Source: Psococerastis gibbosa (Eukaryota > Arthropoda > Insecta > Psocodea > Psocidae). Taken from it: DNA of 64,000 nt. Position numbers and translations under genes: made by a program. Location of the stretch: contig OZ020489.1 of assembly GCA_963971405.1 (NCBI GenBank), positions 1,984,001 through 2,048,000 of the forward strand. Direction: 5' to 3'. Within the stretch, counting starts at the first letter, position 1, and each line of letters opens with the position of its first letter. The notes below the pieces were generated by a model. That model did not search any database and had not been told where the DNA came from. It saw only the letters and a program-made list of their open reading frames with translations. This document shows, piece after piece, positions 31,877 through 44,737 of this stretch.

Positions 31877-32360
31877 TGAAAATTAGGGTGCTCTTCCCAT
31901 GCATAGTCAAAATTAGGTGGAAAAAATTAATATTTTAAATCAAAAAAATTAGTGTATTTAAAACATAAAAAAGTAAGTTTTCACCAAATTTCACGAAAAA
32001 AAATGTTTTTTTGTAAAAGTTAAAAATAAAAAACCAAAACCTTGGTTTTTGGCATTTTTCCCATAAAATCTGAGGTAATGTGGAAAAAGTGTAATCACTA
32101 AAGTTGTACATCTTCTTATTACCTACCTTTTTGCTATTTGATCTTTTTCCATAAGACTTGTAGTTTTGCCGGAAATGAAAATGTACCGTATTTCACCCTT
32201 AAAAACCACCCCTACCTGCTTCCCGAACTCAGATCGCCCGTAATTTATTTTTCCTTTAACATCTGTCACGTTATCTTCCATTTCCAATGGGTTTCATTCT
32301 ACTATAATTTAATGTTTTTTTTAAACCATTTTTCAGGAAATCTACCCTGGGCTACATAAT
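31877..32360 (-). repeat. Right arm of the large inverted repeat
   Basis: About 484 bp, reverse complement of the left arm with a roughly 70-bp extra segment near 31975-32045. Between the RT stop and this arm (31633-31876) lies AT-rich DNA that repeats TTTTAGGTGGAA and is probably also part of the element. Confidence 0.8.
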
Positions 32361-34631
32361 AAAAATAAAATGGTAGCTTTTTGATCATTTTATACTGATT
32401 TAGTTATTTGTATACGGTTTGTCCAAGGGAAAAAACGGGAAATTGTGCAGATAGGTATTATGCATGAGCGTAGCCAGAGCGGTGCAGGGGGGAGACATGT
32501 CCCCCCTACCAAAGATTTGACGAGTTAACACTAGATAGAATTTATTCGGTTTTCTTTCATGAATTTACACAATATTATTAAAAAGCTCGGGGAATTCAAA
32601 CTAGATAATATAATGAATAAGATTGTTTCTATTCCAAAAAATTGAAATTAACCCGCGGAAACCAAGCGATTTAATCGAACTTTTGCACCTGCCCCTGGAT
32701 ACAAACCTAGCTATTCCCATGGCACTAGCCACTAGGTACACGTGTAAGATGAAGCATGAATATGAAACTGTCATTGCCCTTTTATGGAAGATGGTTGTAC
32801 ATTTACATGGAATGTGTTAGGGGCACTTGGATTAGTTGTCGATGTTGTCAAGTGTTGAGGGCTGATTTGTTGAGGTCAATCAGTAATTAACTTACCATGT
32901 GCATGACGATGGTCTCAATCTGCACTCGATAGCTAATTGGTCGTGTTGATTCCATCAGAGCCAACTATACAAATGTCATATGACCGGACTGCATATAACC
33001 ACTACTACCAGTACCAAAGAACCCACTTGCCTTATTGCTACGCGACGTGACGTCAACATGCGAAACAAAAATACTGTCCGATATCTATAAATTCACGGGA
33101 GAAGAACTACGAATAAGACTTCTGGTACAGAAAAAGAGGACCAAACCCATATCTAGGCTTGCGGTAACTTTTTGAAGTTCGCTGTTTGATATCAATTATG
33201 TTGTCAGGTACCTTTTATAAGGCATTAACGTTTCCCAATAGATTAAGACATTAAGGGCTAATTAATGGCAACGCATTAGATACTTACGTGTACAGTACAG
33301 TGAACAACAACCCAAAGCATGTAATGCTATTTAATAAATTCCCTGTAATATTGATATCCATTCCAAGTAAAGTTATTACAACATGTTATTGAGTCCAGCC
33401 AGTAGTGTTAATTTGCCCGAGCAAAACCGCATTTCAGCGTTGTATTTGTAAATGGTAAATTGAGAGATAATAAAAATGAAAACACAGCGAATAAGACTCA
33501 AGAAAACAATTGCAATCAACTCGACAATAATGCCCGAGATTTCACTAAAATGAAATCTCCAGATTGCGAGCGCTTGAAATTAGCTCAATCAGCGAACAAC
33601 ACAGTCCTCCTCCGACGTCGATGAAAAGCTAGGCCCCCTCCCGTACCTTCTTCTCGCTATAGCTGTCTCTCTCCGTCTTATTCTTCCAGAATTTCCCTGC
33701 CCTTGTTTAACCGGTCGGAAAATACTGGCGACACGAGGGTGGGGGTGTTTTCTCTAGTTGGAGCTTAAAATTTAGCGGCAATTTTGGTCCTGGCACAATA
33801 CATGGTGGCTGATGCAGACGACACAAGTTGGCTATGTATTGTGTAGGCCGCTAGGTAAGTTTGTGTCTATACAAGTTTTGTGATGCATGAATTAGTCCAG
33901 CGTTCGCTGCAACAGGGGAGATTTCCCTTCCACTCAACTGGTTAGTTATTGAAGACATACGGTACGTTGTGAAACATAGTAAGCATACATTACATGTATG
34001 CAATGGGCTGCAATAACTTTGGGCTTGGAACACTATTAGAGGTCCTAATTTGACTTATGACCACTTTTGTAATCTATTGTCAAATTTTGCTTAAGTTTTA
34101 AGTGTACACATATCATAAGAAAGATAGAAAGAAGGAAATTTTTTATTCAATTAAACAACATCATATAAATAAAACTCAAAATTGTACAATGTATCCCACA
34201 ATTTAGTAATAACAAGTATGGATCATATACAGTATATAACAGTACGTATTGAAGCAGAGGGCTTCCCCTAATAGAACCATTTGGTTGAGCATTATTGGAG
34301 TAACGTATTACAAACATGTGTAACAGGAGGACTAATGAGCAGTACAAGTAGAATAACAAGATTATATTATTATGCATATTATTAACGGTAGTACGTAGCA
34401 TTTTATAAAAAAAATTAGAAGAAGATAAAAACAAAATTTAATTATTTTAAGATAATTTTTTATTTTAAGATAACATACCATATGTTCTGATAATGGTATT
34501 TAATGTTATGATGTACCGTATTTAAATGATTTCAATAATTGTCTGTGTAGGTTATCCTTTTCGTTTCGTGCTGGGCCTAGTCCTGCGGTACCGCCAGTCG
34601 ATGAAATGTCCTAATCATTAAATCCTACTAA
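32361..34631. other. Unassigned; MITE-like end at 32465 and a repeat-free block
   Basis: GAGCGTAGCCAGAGCGGTGC at 32466 followed by a G-rich stretch resembles a hAT-like MITE end. The block 33170-33640 is mixed in composition, free of visible repeats, with motifs such as GGGCTAATTAATGG and ACAATTGCAATC; it may be conserved regulatory DNA. No convincing coding frame. Confidence 0.35.
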
Positions 34632-34652
34632 AATGTCATTATTATTATTATT
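34632..34652. repeat. (ATT)n microsatellite
   Basis: A short ATT tract directly upstream of SINE C; a second TATTATTATTAA lies at 34668. Confidence 0.8.
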
Positions 34653-34675
34653 ATTAATACCGAGGCGTATTATTA

Positions 34676-34785
34676 TTAACACCGAGGCGTAGATCGTGGA
34701 TTCGAATCCCGCCAAGTCCAGTTTTTCTATATCCTCTCATTTCGGTTATAACGAGTAGGTTACCTCTTCAACCAAAGTTAGTTTT
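34676..34785 (+). repeat. SINE C, 3' part
   Basis: CGAGGCGTAGATCGTGGATT, CGAATCCCGCC (B box), CAGTTTTTCTATATCCTCTC and GGTTATAACGAGTAGGTTAC match the SINE C pair at 24059-24260. A partial duplicate ATTAATACCGAGGCG lies just upstream at 34652-34666, so the junction was duplicated. Confidence 0.75.
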
Positions 34786-34974
34786 AAGTCAGTGTTATAT
34801 GCCATGCAATACTGCCATTGATACTGCAGTTCATAAACAAACTACAATCACAAAAGTCTACGCAACGAACTAGGATTTTTCCCATTTTTAACTTGTCAGT
34901 GCTGTAATATTTCAACGTTTAGTAGTTTCCAAGCAAGTCTCCATGTCGAATCATTTTCTTGTACTAGATAGTCG
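34786..34974. other. Unassigned spacer
   Basis: No signal seen. Confidence 0.4.
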
Positions 34975-35705
34975 CTATAGTACAAGAACCCCATGCTTTC
35001 CAATTTATAAATTAGGTATATTAGATGGACATAATGTGTAATTTCATAGTAAATAATTCCCTCGGGGGGGGGGGGGGGGGGGGGTGAGTTCACTGAATAT
35101 TGTAGAACGAACAGACCAATACATTGTAACAGTAGTAACAATGACAGGGCACGTAATGTATTGGAGGGTGAATTTTCCATAATTTCTTCAAAAAATTTTT
35201 TTTGCACAGAACCAAATAATTTTTTGGGAAAGCAAACTGCTTGGTTTTGTGACTCTATTAAATACCTAAAACATACCTGAAGGTAGAAGCAAAGTATCAA
35301 GGGGCAAGCGAATCACCGCATTTAGTTAACATTAATAACAACTACAATATTTGTGAATTGAAAAGAAATCGTTGGAGCCGTATTAGAGAAATGATTTTTC
35401 TAGACGTTTTCTTGCAGTTTTTTGAGAATTAACCCGCAAATTGAGTTAGGCCAAAATAAAAAAAAATATTCTGAGGTATGATTTTTTCAAACCTGCATGC
35501 CAAATTTCACCCAAATTCACTGAGTAGTTTGCCCGCAAATCGATGAACAGACAGACAGAGTGACAGTGCGACAGAGAGTTCGTAAAAAAACACTTTTTTG
35601 GGTTCCTGGGACCTCAAAACGTGTAATTCCGTTGAAATCACGGAATCGAAAATTTCGATCATCACAATGCTTTCCTTATACTACGTATAAATTGGAAAGC
35701 AATAA
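34975..35705 (+). mobile_element. Family D repeat (D3)
   Basis: Shares with D1 the GCTTTCCAATTTATAAATTA head region, a G run of 21 (35064-35084), GGGCACGTAATG, AAGGGGCAAGCGA, an ACAGACAG block (shorter, with TGACAGTGCGACAGAG), CCTCAAAACGTGTAAT and the GGAAAGCAATAATA tail. Part of the centre after the GGTAGAAGCAAAG junction is deleted relative to D1. The minus-strand ORF of 134 codons at 34896-35300 owes its Pro run to the G tract and is not a gene. Confidence 0.8.
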
Positions 35706-36827
35706 TAGGTACAGTAGGTAGAATAAATTTGAACGTGAAACCTAACTACCAACAGCAAAACTAAGGTATTAAATTGTAGAGGAATAGAGACGGACAAAAC
35801 CTGTGAGATATTTGGCAGATAATCTGCATAAAATTCCCTCTTTGGCTCCCTTTTTGAGCCCGTTGGAGCGCTATAATCACTGAGGGATGCCCACTGGCCA
35901 CCAACTCACTCTTGATTGTTCCCCCTTCTCCCCTTACACCTAAACCTTACACCTTCAGGTCTTCCGTCTCAGAAAATCTTCAGTTCGTTGAGTTTGGGAC
36001 TTTTATTTGACTTCTATTGGGTTAAAAGTTATAGGGCAGGTTTTACAATAGCTAGGCTACCATAAGATTTTATAAAATTGTTATGATCTACAATATGTAA
36101 CCATGCAGGAAACTGCGCTCATAATAAAATAACTTAATTTAATATGAGCAGCAATATAATACAACAGAAATATAACGCTTCCCCTAGTACGATAGCCGGT
36201 CTCTCTCTCTTCCATTCCTTCATGTAATGTTCTCTCTCTCGCTGTTACAAGTATTTTATCACTTTAGGAGAAGTTTACCCATCAAGACCGATAAATATAG
36301 CGCTCTGATTGGACAATAATGCTGCAGCAAATTGTACAGCAGGTCATAGGCACACACTTGTGTTTGTTAGGTGCCTTTAGACCCAGCTATCAAGAGTGTA
36401 TTATTATTAAGATATTAAGGACAATTGTCAGCAAAATTAAAAAAAATAATTAAGCAAATAAATAAACGGATATTTGTATGCAAACAGACATAGAACGTCT
36501 AATAACATTCAAATGTTACTATCTCCCTGATTACGCGCTAATACTGTTCCAAAATTTGATCCAATAAACATGGGTCTAAGGAAAAATAGGAACTTCAGAT
36601 TCAAATATAGTATATTCAACATAAACAAGCGGTTCTCACACACCTGTGATAGTCCTAATGTCAGCAAAGTAAGGGGAAATTGATATCAGTATAAAAAGTC
36701 ATTAACTTTTAAATTTCCATTACATTTTTGATTTCCTTTTCGATTTTGCTCAACCTTTCTCACTTGACCACAGGCTAGTGAGTACCCTTCCCTAGTACCG
36801 TTCTGGAAATTCACAAATTCTACAGTA
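35706..36827. other. Unassigned
   Basis: Low coding potential and no shared repeats; CTCTCTCTC-rich sequence near 36201-36240. Confidence 0.4.
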
Positions 36828-36835
36828 GTTTGTCT

Positions 36836-37227
36836 CAGTGGCGTAGCGTGCCTTGACGGGGCCCCGCATAAAAATTTGTTTGGGGGCCCTTATGAAGCGG
36901 TAAAGATTTCTCATAAAAGAAAAGAGAATGTTTGCATAAAATTAAAAGAAATATTTATTCATCATAATTATCTATCTGTCACTTTTTACAAACAAGTAAA
37001 ATTAAATATCCACTCTCCTTGCCTTTTTTGACAAAATGATTTATTAAATCATTTAGGCCTATGTCTTAGCTGATGATGACTTTAGTTTTTCTAAAGTGTC
37101 TGCTTTTTTTGACTTTTGTCATTTCTGAATTAATAAAAAATTTGGGAATTTTTTATTAATTTTTGCTTACGCACGTCGGGGGCCCCGTACAATTGATACG
37201 GCAGCTATGGTGGTAGCTACGCCCCTG
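36836..37227. mobile_element. hAT-like MITE, 392 bp, with 8-bp target duplication
   Basis: The left end CAGTGGCGTAGCGTGCC and the right end (reverse complement CAGGGGCGTAGCTACC) are inverted, and both are followed inward by a GGGGCCCC-containing segment. Flanks GTTTGTCT (36828-36835) and GTTGGTCT (37228-37235) form an 8-bp target duplication with one change, as for hAT. The interior is AT-rich and non-coding. Confidence 0.8.
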
Positions 37228-37235
37228 GTTGGTCT

Positions 37236-40200
37236 GTATGAGAACCAAAATCAATAGTACAACACCACCTGATCCAATTCTAATTCAGAGAAGACCGAAA
37301 TGGTTACATGAACCCCTTGGTTGGCATTGTAGTCAGAGGGAAGCAAATAACGTGTTAACGAGGGGAGGCCCTTTTCTACACCGCATGTACAGTATGTCAT
37401 TAACCAATCTGATGAATTCATAACAATACGAGCTAGACGTCACACCAAGCGCTGTAGCCCCGAGGCGAACCAACCCATCTGGGTCTTGGTTTATATCATG
37501 TGTTCAAAATTTTGTGCCGTTCTGATTTTAATAACATATTACAGATATATTGTGTTATGGAAGATAGGCTGAGGAGACGTACCGACTGGAAACGTTTTCT
37601 GAAAATGACTTCGATTAATCTTGCAGTTGACTTTTTTAACCGTGGGTTACAATATCCCCTACCAACACGTGCAAAACAAACCTATAAGAAAGTTCCCACT
37701 TTAATACGGGCCGAGCCCACCACCCTTGTAAATGTCTCGGCAAACTCAATATACGTACGGGAAGGCACCGCCATGTCCCAATGCATCGCAGTGTGGTCCA
37801 GTCCTCATTACCAATCTAAGCATTTGTGAGGGTGTTGGGAATTGCCCCAAGGGCCATCAATGTTGTTGAGCATTTGAAAACATTGATGAAGACTGCTAGT
37901 ATTTCAGCAAGCGAGCTAATGAAAGCCCAAAGTTGAGCAACCGGGTCAGCAGAATAATAACGGGTTTTAAACTAATCTCAGCATAACGAAGCCGTCGAGA
38001 GAAACCCTACACTCGCACGCACACAGACCTTCTTCCACAGATAACGACCATAAGCCCCTTCGCCATATGCCGAGAAATTAATTTGCTGCTGGGGATATTG
38101 AGAGGGCCAGATTAGTTAGAAGATTACGGAAGGATTAGGACCCTCAAAAAGAAGCTCGCAAGGGACGGGGGAGGGGGGGGGAGGCTAATAATAACAATTA
38201 CTATCAATACTTGTTTGTGGGTAATAGTCTTAATCCTGCAGAGAGCGTTAGCTGTTGATAAGACCAGTGCTGTAGGGCTGTGGGTGGCCCTAGAGAGTGC
38301 TGCGGCTAGAGATTGTTGTACTGCATTGTTTCATACAATAGATAATTGCATTGTTGCTGTTGTTACCTCACGTACTTGTGTTAACAATATAGACATTATA
38401 ATGAATAACTAACATTTCAAAGTTCATTGTTGATTCTTGAACAGTTTCAGGAATATTTGGTTATGCATATTACCTATCTGGATGTAAGCCAAGAAAAGTC
38501 TTGTAAAATGCTTAAGAATCAACAATTTTGCACCCACAGTGAGTTTATGTATAGTAGTAGGTATATATGGTAGGTAGGTTAATGTCCAAACAATTACTGT
38601 ATAGTTTTGTTGGGAATTCTCATTTAACAGGCTCACATTGATGAAAATTCTGCCTCCGTCCCTGTGTACTGTGTTAAATAAAAATAAAAATATGTAGGAA
38701 TAAATTATAATATAGGCTATATTACATGGCACATAGTTATATAAGTAAAATAAATTTAAAAGGTCGTCGCTGTATATTTCAATAGGCTTCTTTAATTCAA
38801 CTGAAGTTGACTTGAAACCGAGTTACAAAAGTTAACGAAGCATTGTCTCTGAAAATACCAAAATTAGAGGTATTCAATCTCTCCCAGGATAAAAAAAGTT
38901 TGACATCCCTTTTTAAGTTAAACTCAGCAGCGCAGTCAACGCACAAAGAGACCTCTTGTAAACCCCCAACAACTTTTTCTCTTAAAAAAGACCCGCATGG
39001 GAACAATGTTTGTAGCTAAGAGTTTCTCTAATTGTAAAAAGTTTGGAAAACTGTCATTGGAACTCGATATTGCAGATTCAAAAGAACTGGTTATTTCAGC
39101 TCCTTCCAATCCAACATTTTCGATTTGGATCTCTCTCAACTCAAAGTTTAGCTTTATAAAATGAAGGATTCATCAGTTGATTTGACGCTTGGCCAGGTTT
39201 TATTGTACAATCTAAATAACTGCCGTCCATTACTAAAATTAACTTAAGAGGAAACTTTACTGTAGAATTTGCGTCTATACTGGTCATTCCACAGCCTGTC
39301 AGCACTATCAATACTTTTTTTTACTACTATATAACCTAATAATTTGAGTAATTATGTACAATAATTGTATTCATCGGTGGTTTTGAATTGTCGTCTTGAA
39401 CCGTTACTTTGCTGATATAAATATATATTCCTTACCCGGCATCTCCCTTTGAGGGAATAGTAAAATGTATCAACAGTATAAAGTAAATTTGGCTGTTTCA
39501 CCTTGCGGTGACAAAGGTTATGTGTTTTGAAAGCTTTTGCAATTATATTGTTATGGGTTTTCTTATTATTCGGCTAAACAAAAAACTGAAGAGTTTGCGG
39601 CAGGGCTGTGACCTGTTTCCCTGTTGATGATACTCGAGGTAGGTCTGACAGGCACACCACAGCCTACAGCCTACAGCCTACAGTGTCGTAAATAGAATCA
39701 GGGGGCAATTTAAATTCGGCTTGGAAACAAACCAAACACCAAACCAAGTCAAGAGTTTTCCAAACCAAACTAAGCATTTTCTTGTGCTTAACTTGTTGCG
39801 AATGGTTTGTTTTACTCGGGTTCATCGCTAATATGCCTAATATAAAAGCGTTTTTCATTCATTCAGTCATTCATAAACATAATAGTCTCCTTAGTAACTT
39901 TGTAAAATTTGCTGTCACTCATCACTAATTCCTGGTGTTTTTTAAATGTCAGTCAGATTATCAGCCATTGCCACAGTTTTTCTATTGTATTGCCACTAGC
40001 CCAAAGGGCCTGTCTCCTCTGCGGCCCTTCGAGACCACTAATATAAGTTGTTATCGTCATGCTATAATCCATCAGACCTGTCCAATACAGCTGCAGATCT
40101 TTCAGTGTCTGCCGCCCCCCCCCCCTGTCGCAGATAGCCGAGTAGTTTTAATAATAGGCTAGAGTAAAGGGTGGCGACTTGCGCTTAATAAGGGGAAACT

Positions 40201-43179
40201 TGTAACGACGAGAGTTTAGCAGGTCTTTGTGCGTACGGCCGGCTAATTACAGACTGGTAGGCAATACGAGCGCGCGGCTGCAGGCCGACGGCTTTTGTGA
40301 GTCCCCCTCCTCCCTAAAAAGATGTCGATTAACTGCAGATTTCCTATGAACAACCACGTCAGTTTTGCCCCCTTGCTGATTGATGGCAGTGGCGTTTGGA
40401 TTCACTATGGTTGCAAGAAAATTAATTGCCGAGACAGCCGGACAAGACGTAGTACTGTTCTGTTACAATGAATTCCGTTCGATGACAGTAACAATTCTTG
40501 GTTATGATTGCCTAACTTGAACACTGACAATTGGCCCTTATTTTTTTTATTTTTGCAAAAGTGGATAATGTACTATCAGACACGCGTGCTTACTTGCCTT
40601 CGTTCGCTGCTCAGATTTCAGAATAAGAACAAAGTAGTGTGCAGTAAGGGCATCCCCAGCATTCAAAATTCCACTTCCATCCCGCAGAAGGGTTCGAGCC
40701 TGCTGGTGGTGGTAGTCAAAAAAACGTAGTTGCTGATTGGCTTGGTCCAGGTGGACAAGCCTAAAAAGCAGACAAAAGCAGCGGTGGCAAATACTCTATG
40801 TGCTGGTTGCGTGTTTAAAAGCTGAAAAGAATTTAATAAACTAGTTGGCGTCTTGTCAACGCCTTCAGGCTTTATAATTCCTGCACCCCTACGCACAAGC
40901 CCCCCCCCCCTAAACCTTTGACCGGACACTAGATAGAATGAGCTATTTTGATACATCGAATAATACAATGCAAGTTCTTTTTTATACACTGTACTTGCCC
41001 CTCAAAAGAATTATAGATTCGCGAGAAGACGAAGAAGAAGAAGACAAATAACAGGAAGAAGAAGAGATGGATAAGAGGAAGATTTTCTTTGGAATCAATA
41101 CCTACAAACTACAACAGCTATAATAGCCACACTACTACATACGTCGCGACGGCAGCCTACAGAGCTTGTAATATTGTAGGCTGCAGTGAAGAAATAAAAC
41201 ACAAAACTAATGCTCAAAGTTTAGTGTAAGTCACAGCAGATTTGCAACAATAAATAAGGCCCATGCGGAGCGGAGCTGTTAAGTATGCATAAATATGGAG
41301 GACATGTGTCCGTGAACATTTTTATGGCGCATAAATCCCCCAACGTGAAAAACAACCTGCACAATTGTTTATTTTTTGCACAATAAATCTCCCATTTAGC
41401 CTATTACATTTCTACGTACAATCATCGCAAGCCGCTTGAATAGCGGTAGCCTATGGCTGTTTTCAGTCAGGTACCGCAAGCGAAAGCCTACAAGTACGTA
41501 ACAATAAGCATAAAGTGAATTAATGAAAGTAAGGGGTGAAGGATCAGAAACTAGCATACTCTAGAAAGAAAATTATCGCCATCTGCACGCAATATTCCAT
41601 GGGAAGAAAGAAGGACTGAGGGCTCCTGGTAGAAGAACAACATCCTGACTGAAAATATGAAAAATCAGTGGCAGTGGTTTGGCAAGAGAGTGACTTCCCG
41701 TTAGTGTTCCACGTCTTCCGTTCTCTTGTTCCCCTGCCTAGAGAGGCTTTCTATAAAGTCAAATAGGTACTCTGTACCTATAATTATTGTTACATGATAA
41801 CGTACAATATTGAAATGGCCTAGTTCCCTAGTATATTGATATTTTTTAGCACTACCCATAATGCTTAGGGTGGCTCCCACGGTCGCTAGGATAGGCTATG
41901 CAAAGAGGAATACTGCAAGGCACTGGTATGCTTTAAAACGTAGTGGTGCCGTCCAGACACTTTTCATGTGATCATGAAAGCCACCATTAATAGAATGGTA
42001 AACAGCCAAGAAACATACTAATTACCAAGATCAGAAGCATAAGCTGCCAGTTTCATCCTGTTACGCCAACGGAATTCCATGTATATGAGAGCTTACATGC
42101 CAATAAAGCTTTAGTATCTCCCAATCTTCTGAAATGTTCTAAATTCTCTTTTCAGTGAAATTTTAAAGTTGCCACTTTGACTCGTGTTATCTTTTTTAAT
42201 CTAATAAACCGCAAAATCATCCGACTTTGTGACACACAGTTTATCTCATCTTTTAACATTTTGCAGCCCTAATCAAATTTCCTTTACCACTTCAGTCGAC
42301 CTGAAATTTTGGGCTATTTTTCATCCCCCCAACCTTCTTGACTTTCATTACATCCAATTAAGCCCAGTTCAATTTGTTTGAACGCGGCAATTAGAAGCCT
42401 GTAATTTCACCTGAACGGGGGCGAAAATACGCCGATGAAACAACGGGGGAACAAGATGGCGGCTGTCTTTAAAATTCTGCTCATTCATATCGTGGTGTAA
42501 TTGTACGGTAGGATAATTAATTGTTTCCATTAAAACGATTTGAAACGTTTGTAATATTTTAAAAGGCGAGCCCCATTAAACCGTGAGATCTCAGCCCAGT
42601 AGTTGGGGGGAGGTCATTAATTTAGGTGATAGTTAGGTCTTACTTCACGATTTCTATTCAGGGATCATGCAGAGAGAGAAATGTTTTCTCTGTTGGTTAT
42701 TTGACTACTTGGCTAACCGCAAACTGAACTGAACCACCAGTCCACCAGTGCTACAAGTGTATATTAGGTTTAAAATGCAATCATAAACATTTATTATTTG
42801 TAAACTATGCTCATTTTTCTTGACAGCGATGATATCTATGGCCGATGTGTAGTGTTGTCAGCAATGTCCTTTGTTCATGCCAATGTCTCGCTGAATCTAT
42901 GGAAAGAATTGAAGTAATAAAGGACTGATTTCCACAATATGGTTGTGTTGTGTAGCCTATATTAGAGAAATAAAATGATGGATATGTAGGAATAATGATG
43001 GAACTTGCCGCCAATAATCCAGTACCTACAGCATACTATAAAATTGTTAATTCAAAGCATAAACAGTATGACAATTTCATACCTTTAAAGTGTAAGTGGT
43101 ACAATATAAACATTCTTTGGTTCTTTGTTTAGAATTTGCGGAATTCGTAAAATCGTTACTCAAGTCAGGCGGTATTTTG
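37236..43179. other. Unassigned; short tandems, G/C runs, weak ORFs
   Basis: C runs lie at 40115-40125 and 40900-40910 and a G-rich run at 38168-38181. CCTACAG is repeated three times at 39662-39682, and GAA-rich sequence lies at 41022-41066. Two overlapping minus-strand frames (38797-39006 and 38936-39139) could be one decayed coding stretch with a frameshift, but I recognise no family. At 42330-42480 the sequence is mixed and repeat-free, ending in AAGATGGCGGCTG. Confidence 0.3.
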
Positions 43180-43362
43180 GTTAGTAGTAGTAGCATGGTT
43201 GGACACAGTCCCAGGTCACGGTGTGGGCCCATAGGACAGTGGACCTCCTGATTATAGTGGATTCCGAACCACTTGGGAAACACAGTCAAGTCACACGATT
43301 AGTTCGGAGGTGACCAGGACAAGTCCTACCATGTTTCCCTACCGGCACTGTGCACACGACCA
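43180..43362 (-). repeat. SINE S fragment (5S-headed family, middle part)
   Basis: Reverse complement matches unit 2 of the dimer at 29397-29620, including GGAAACATGGTAGGACTTGTCCTGG in parts, CTAATCGTGTGACTTGACTG, CCCAAGTGGTTCGGAATCC, GGCCCACA and the ACTACTACTA end. The 5S-like head is absent. Confidence 0.75.
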
Positions 43363-44104
43363 AGTTAATTTTGGTTAGTACACACCTGTACCTGTCCGAT
43401 GAGGCCAGACCTAGGAAATCACATATAAATTGGTTAGGAGAGATGGTTTGGTGTAAGTACAATACGTACAGAGCATCAAAAGTCTGAGTCCCGTCGTATT
43501 GAGTTCCACGTCAGCTGTCATTAATTCTTTCTGATTTTCCTTTTTGGCTCTCTGCGTTACCTAATGAACCTTTTTCGACCTTAGCGGCTTCCTCTGAAGC
43601 TCAACGTGGAAGAGTTGCTTGTCACAGCCACCCCAATGTAGTTGAGTTCTTACAGAGGGCAGCGTACAGTAACAGATGGATGTGTTTGTGAGGGACCCCT
43701 CCGAGGTGGGGTGGTCTTGACTAGAAATTGCCCTGATTGATGAATGGCGCGGCCATTGTCATGCTAATCCAAACTTCAAATCCAACACATTTATTGCTAT
43801 CTCGATTTAAATCACAATATTAATATGATTGTCGGTCGTGTCCAACAAGGGCTATTGTCAATAGGGACAAAATTCACAGTTAAAGGCCAGCCATTGTCAC
43901 ATTTACATTGCTGTTACCAGCATCCCCGACAATATGCATGTTAATGACGAGATCTGGGCTCGCAACAGAGAATTGACTCGTCAAGTTCTGCCTTAAATGT
44001 CGCTTTTACGGCAAACAACTAATGCATCTAAATGAAAAACCAGTAGAATCCGGGCTGATGGGCCGTGGCGATATTAAAATGAACTTCCATATCTTCAGAT
44101 GACT
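43363..44104. other. Unassigned; repeat-free block with TAAT/ATTGT motifs
   Basis: 43740-44100 has no visible repeats and many short AT motifs (GGGCTATTGTCAATAGGG, AATATGCATGTTAATGACG). This is compatible with regulatory DNA; conservation was not tested. Confidence 0.35.
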
Positions 44105-44250
44105 CCGACCGCATACAAACAATTTAATGAATGTATCCCTCTTCAGTCGCCTCTGTAGGTTAGTACCCGTGTTGAGTTACGACACGTCTCCGATCGCATG
44201 GCGTGTACAGGCTCGCACAAGTGCAAGCAAGGCCATCGAAGTCGATTCTG
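44105..44250 (-). repeat. SINE B
   Basis: On the minus strand: CTTCGATGGCCTTGCTTGCA (the A-box region is partly deleted), GCGATCGGAGACGTGTCG, GGGTACTAACCTACAGAGG, GACTGAAGAGG, CATTCATTAAATTGTTTGTA. Confidence 0.75.
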
Positions 44251-44737
44251 TAGTTGGTAGCAAATGTTTCTGTTTTCGTACGTCTCTAACCTCGACTTTG
44301 CGTTTCATTTTCCAGTGACTGCAGGTACTATTGTATAATATGCTATACTAAGTGTAAAAAGGGCTTGACTAACAATGAAATTCCATTGCCGTATACACTG
44401 TAGGCTAACGTCAGAAAGCAATGTTTTGGTCATTTAATAGACCTAGAGTTGGGGTGGGGGTAGTTCCATTATGTAGAGAGCGCTGCCTGCTAAACAAAGC
44501 ATCTGTCTGGAAGTTCCAAGTGGAACAACTTGTACTGTCCACCCTCCTTTCCAATGATTTCTATCATCTTCCGGAAAACTTGCAAAAACTTGCCATCTTC
44601 AGGGACTCAATCTACCCTTTCCCGAAATACTATTTTTATATATATTTCCCCGTCACAAAATTTTGATGGAAATGCACATATAGTAAACAATATAAATCAT
44701 ATACTAGTTCGCAATTCAAGTAAAAAAAATAAGTGTT
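44251..44737. other. Unassigned
   Basis: Two overlapping ORFs of about 70-80 codons without a domain; no repeats recognised. Confidence 0.4.

Larger units (their letters stand above)
29990..32360. mobile_element. 2.4-kb inverted-repeat structure enclosing an RT fragment
   Basis: The left arm (29990-30395) is the reverse complement of the right arm (about 31877-32360). Shared landmarks, read on the left, are TAGCCCAGGGTAGA, TTATAGTAGAATGAAACCCA, TACGGTACAT, GTTTCCGGCAAAACTACA, AGAAGATGTACAACTTTAG and TTTTGACTAT. The right arm is longer because it holds about 70 bp absent on the left. Between the arms sit a reverse-transcriptase fragment and a nested family D copy. It is either a fold-back transposon that captured RT sequence, or two copies of one element inserted in opposition on either side of it. 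Confidence 0.75.

Noticed and set aside
34896-35300. 134-codon minus-strand ORF with a Pro run
   Set aside because: It lies in family D copy D3; the Pro run is the G tract read in antisense.
38797-39139. Two overlapping minus-strand ORFs as one frameshifted gene
   Set aside because: Residue pattern slightly protein-like, but no family recognised and no repeat support; left unassigned.
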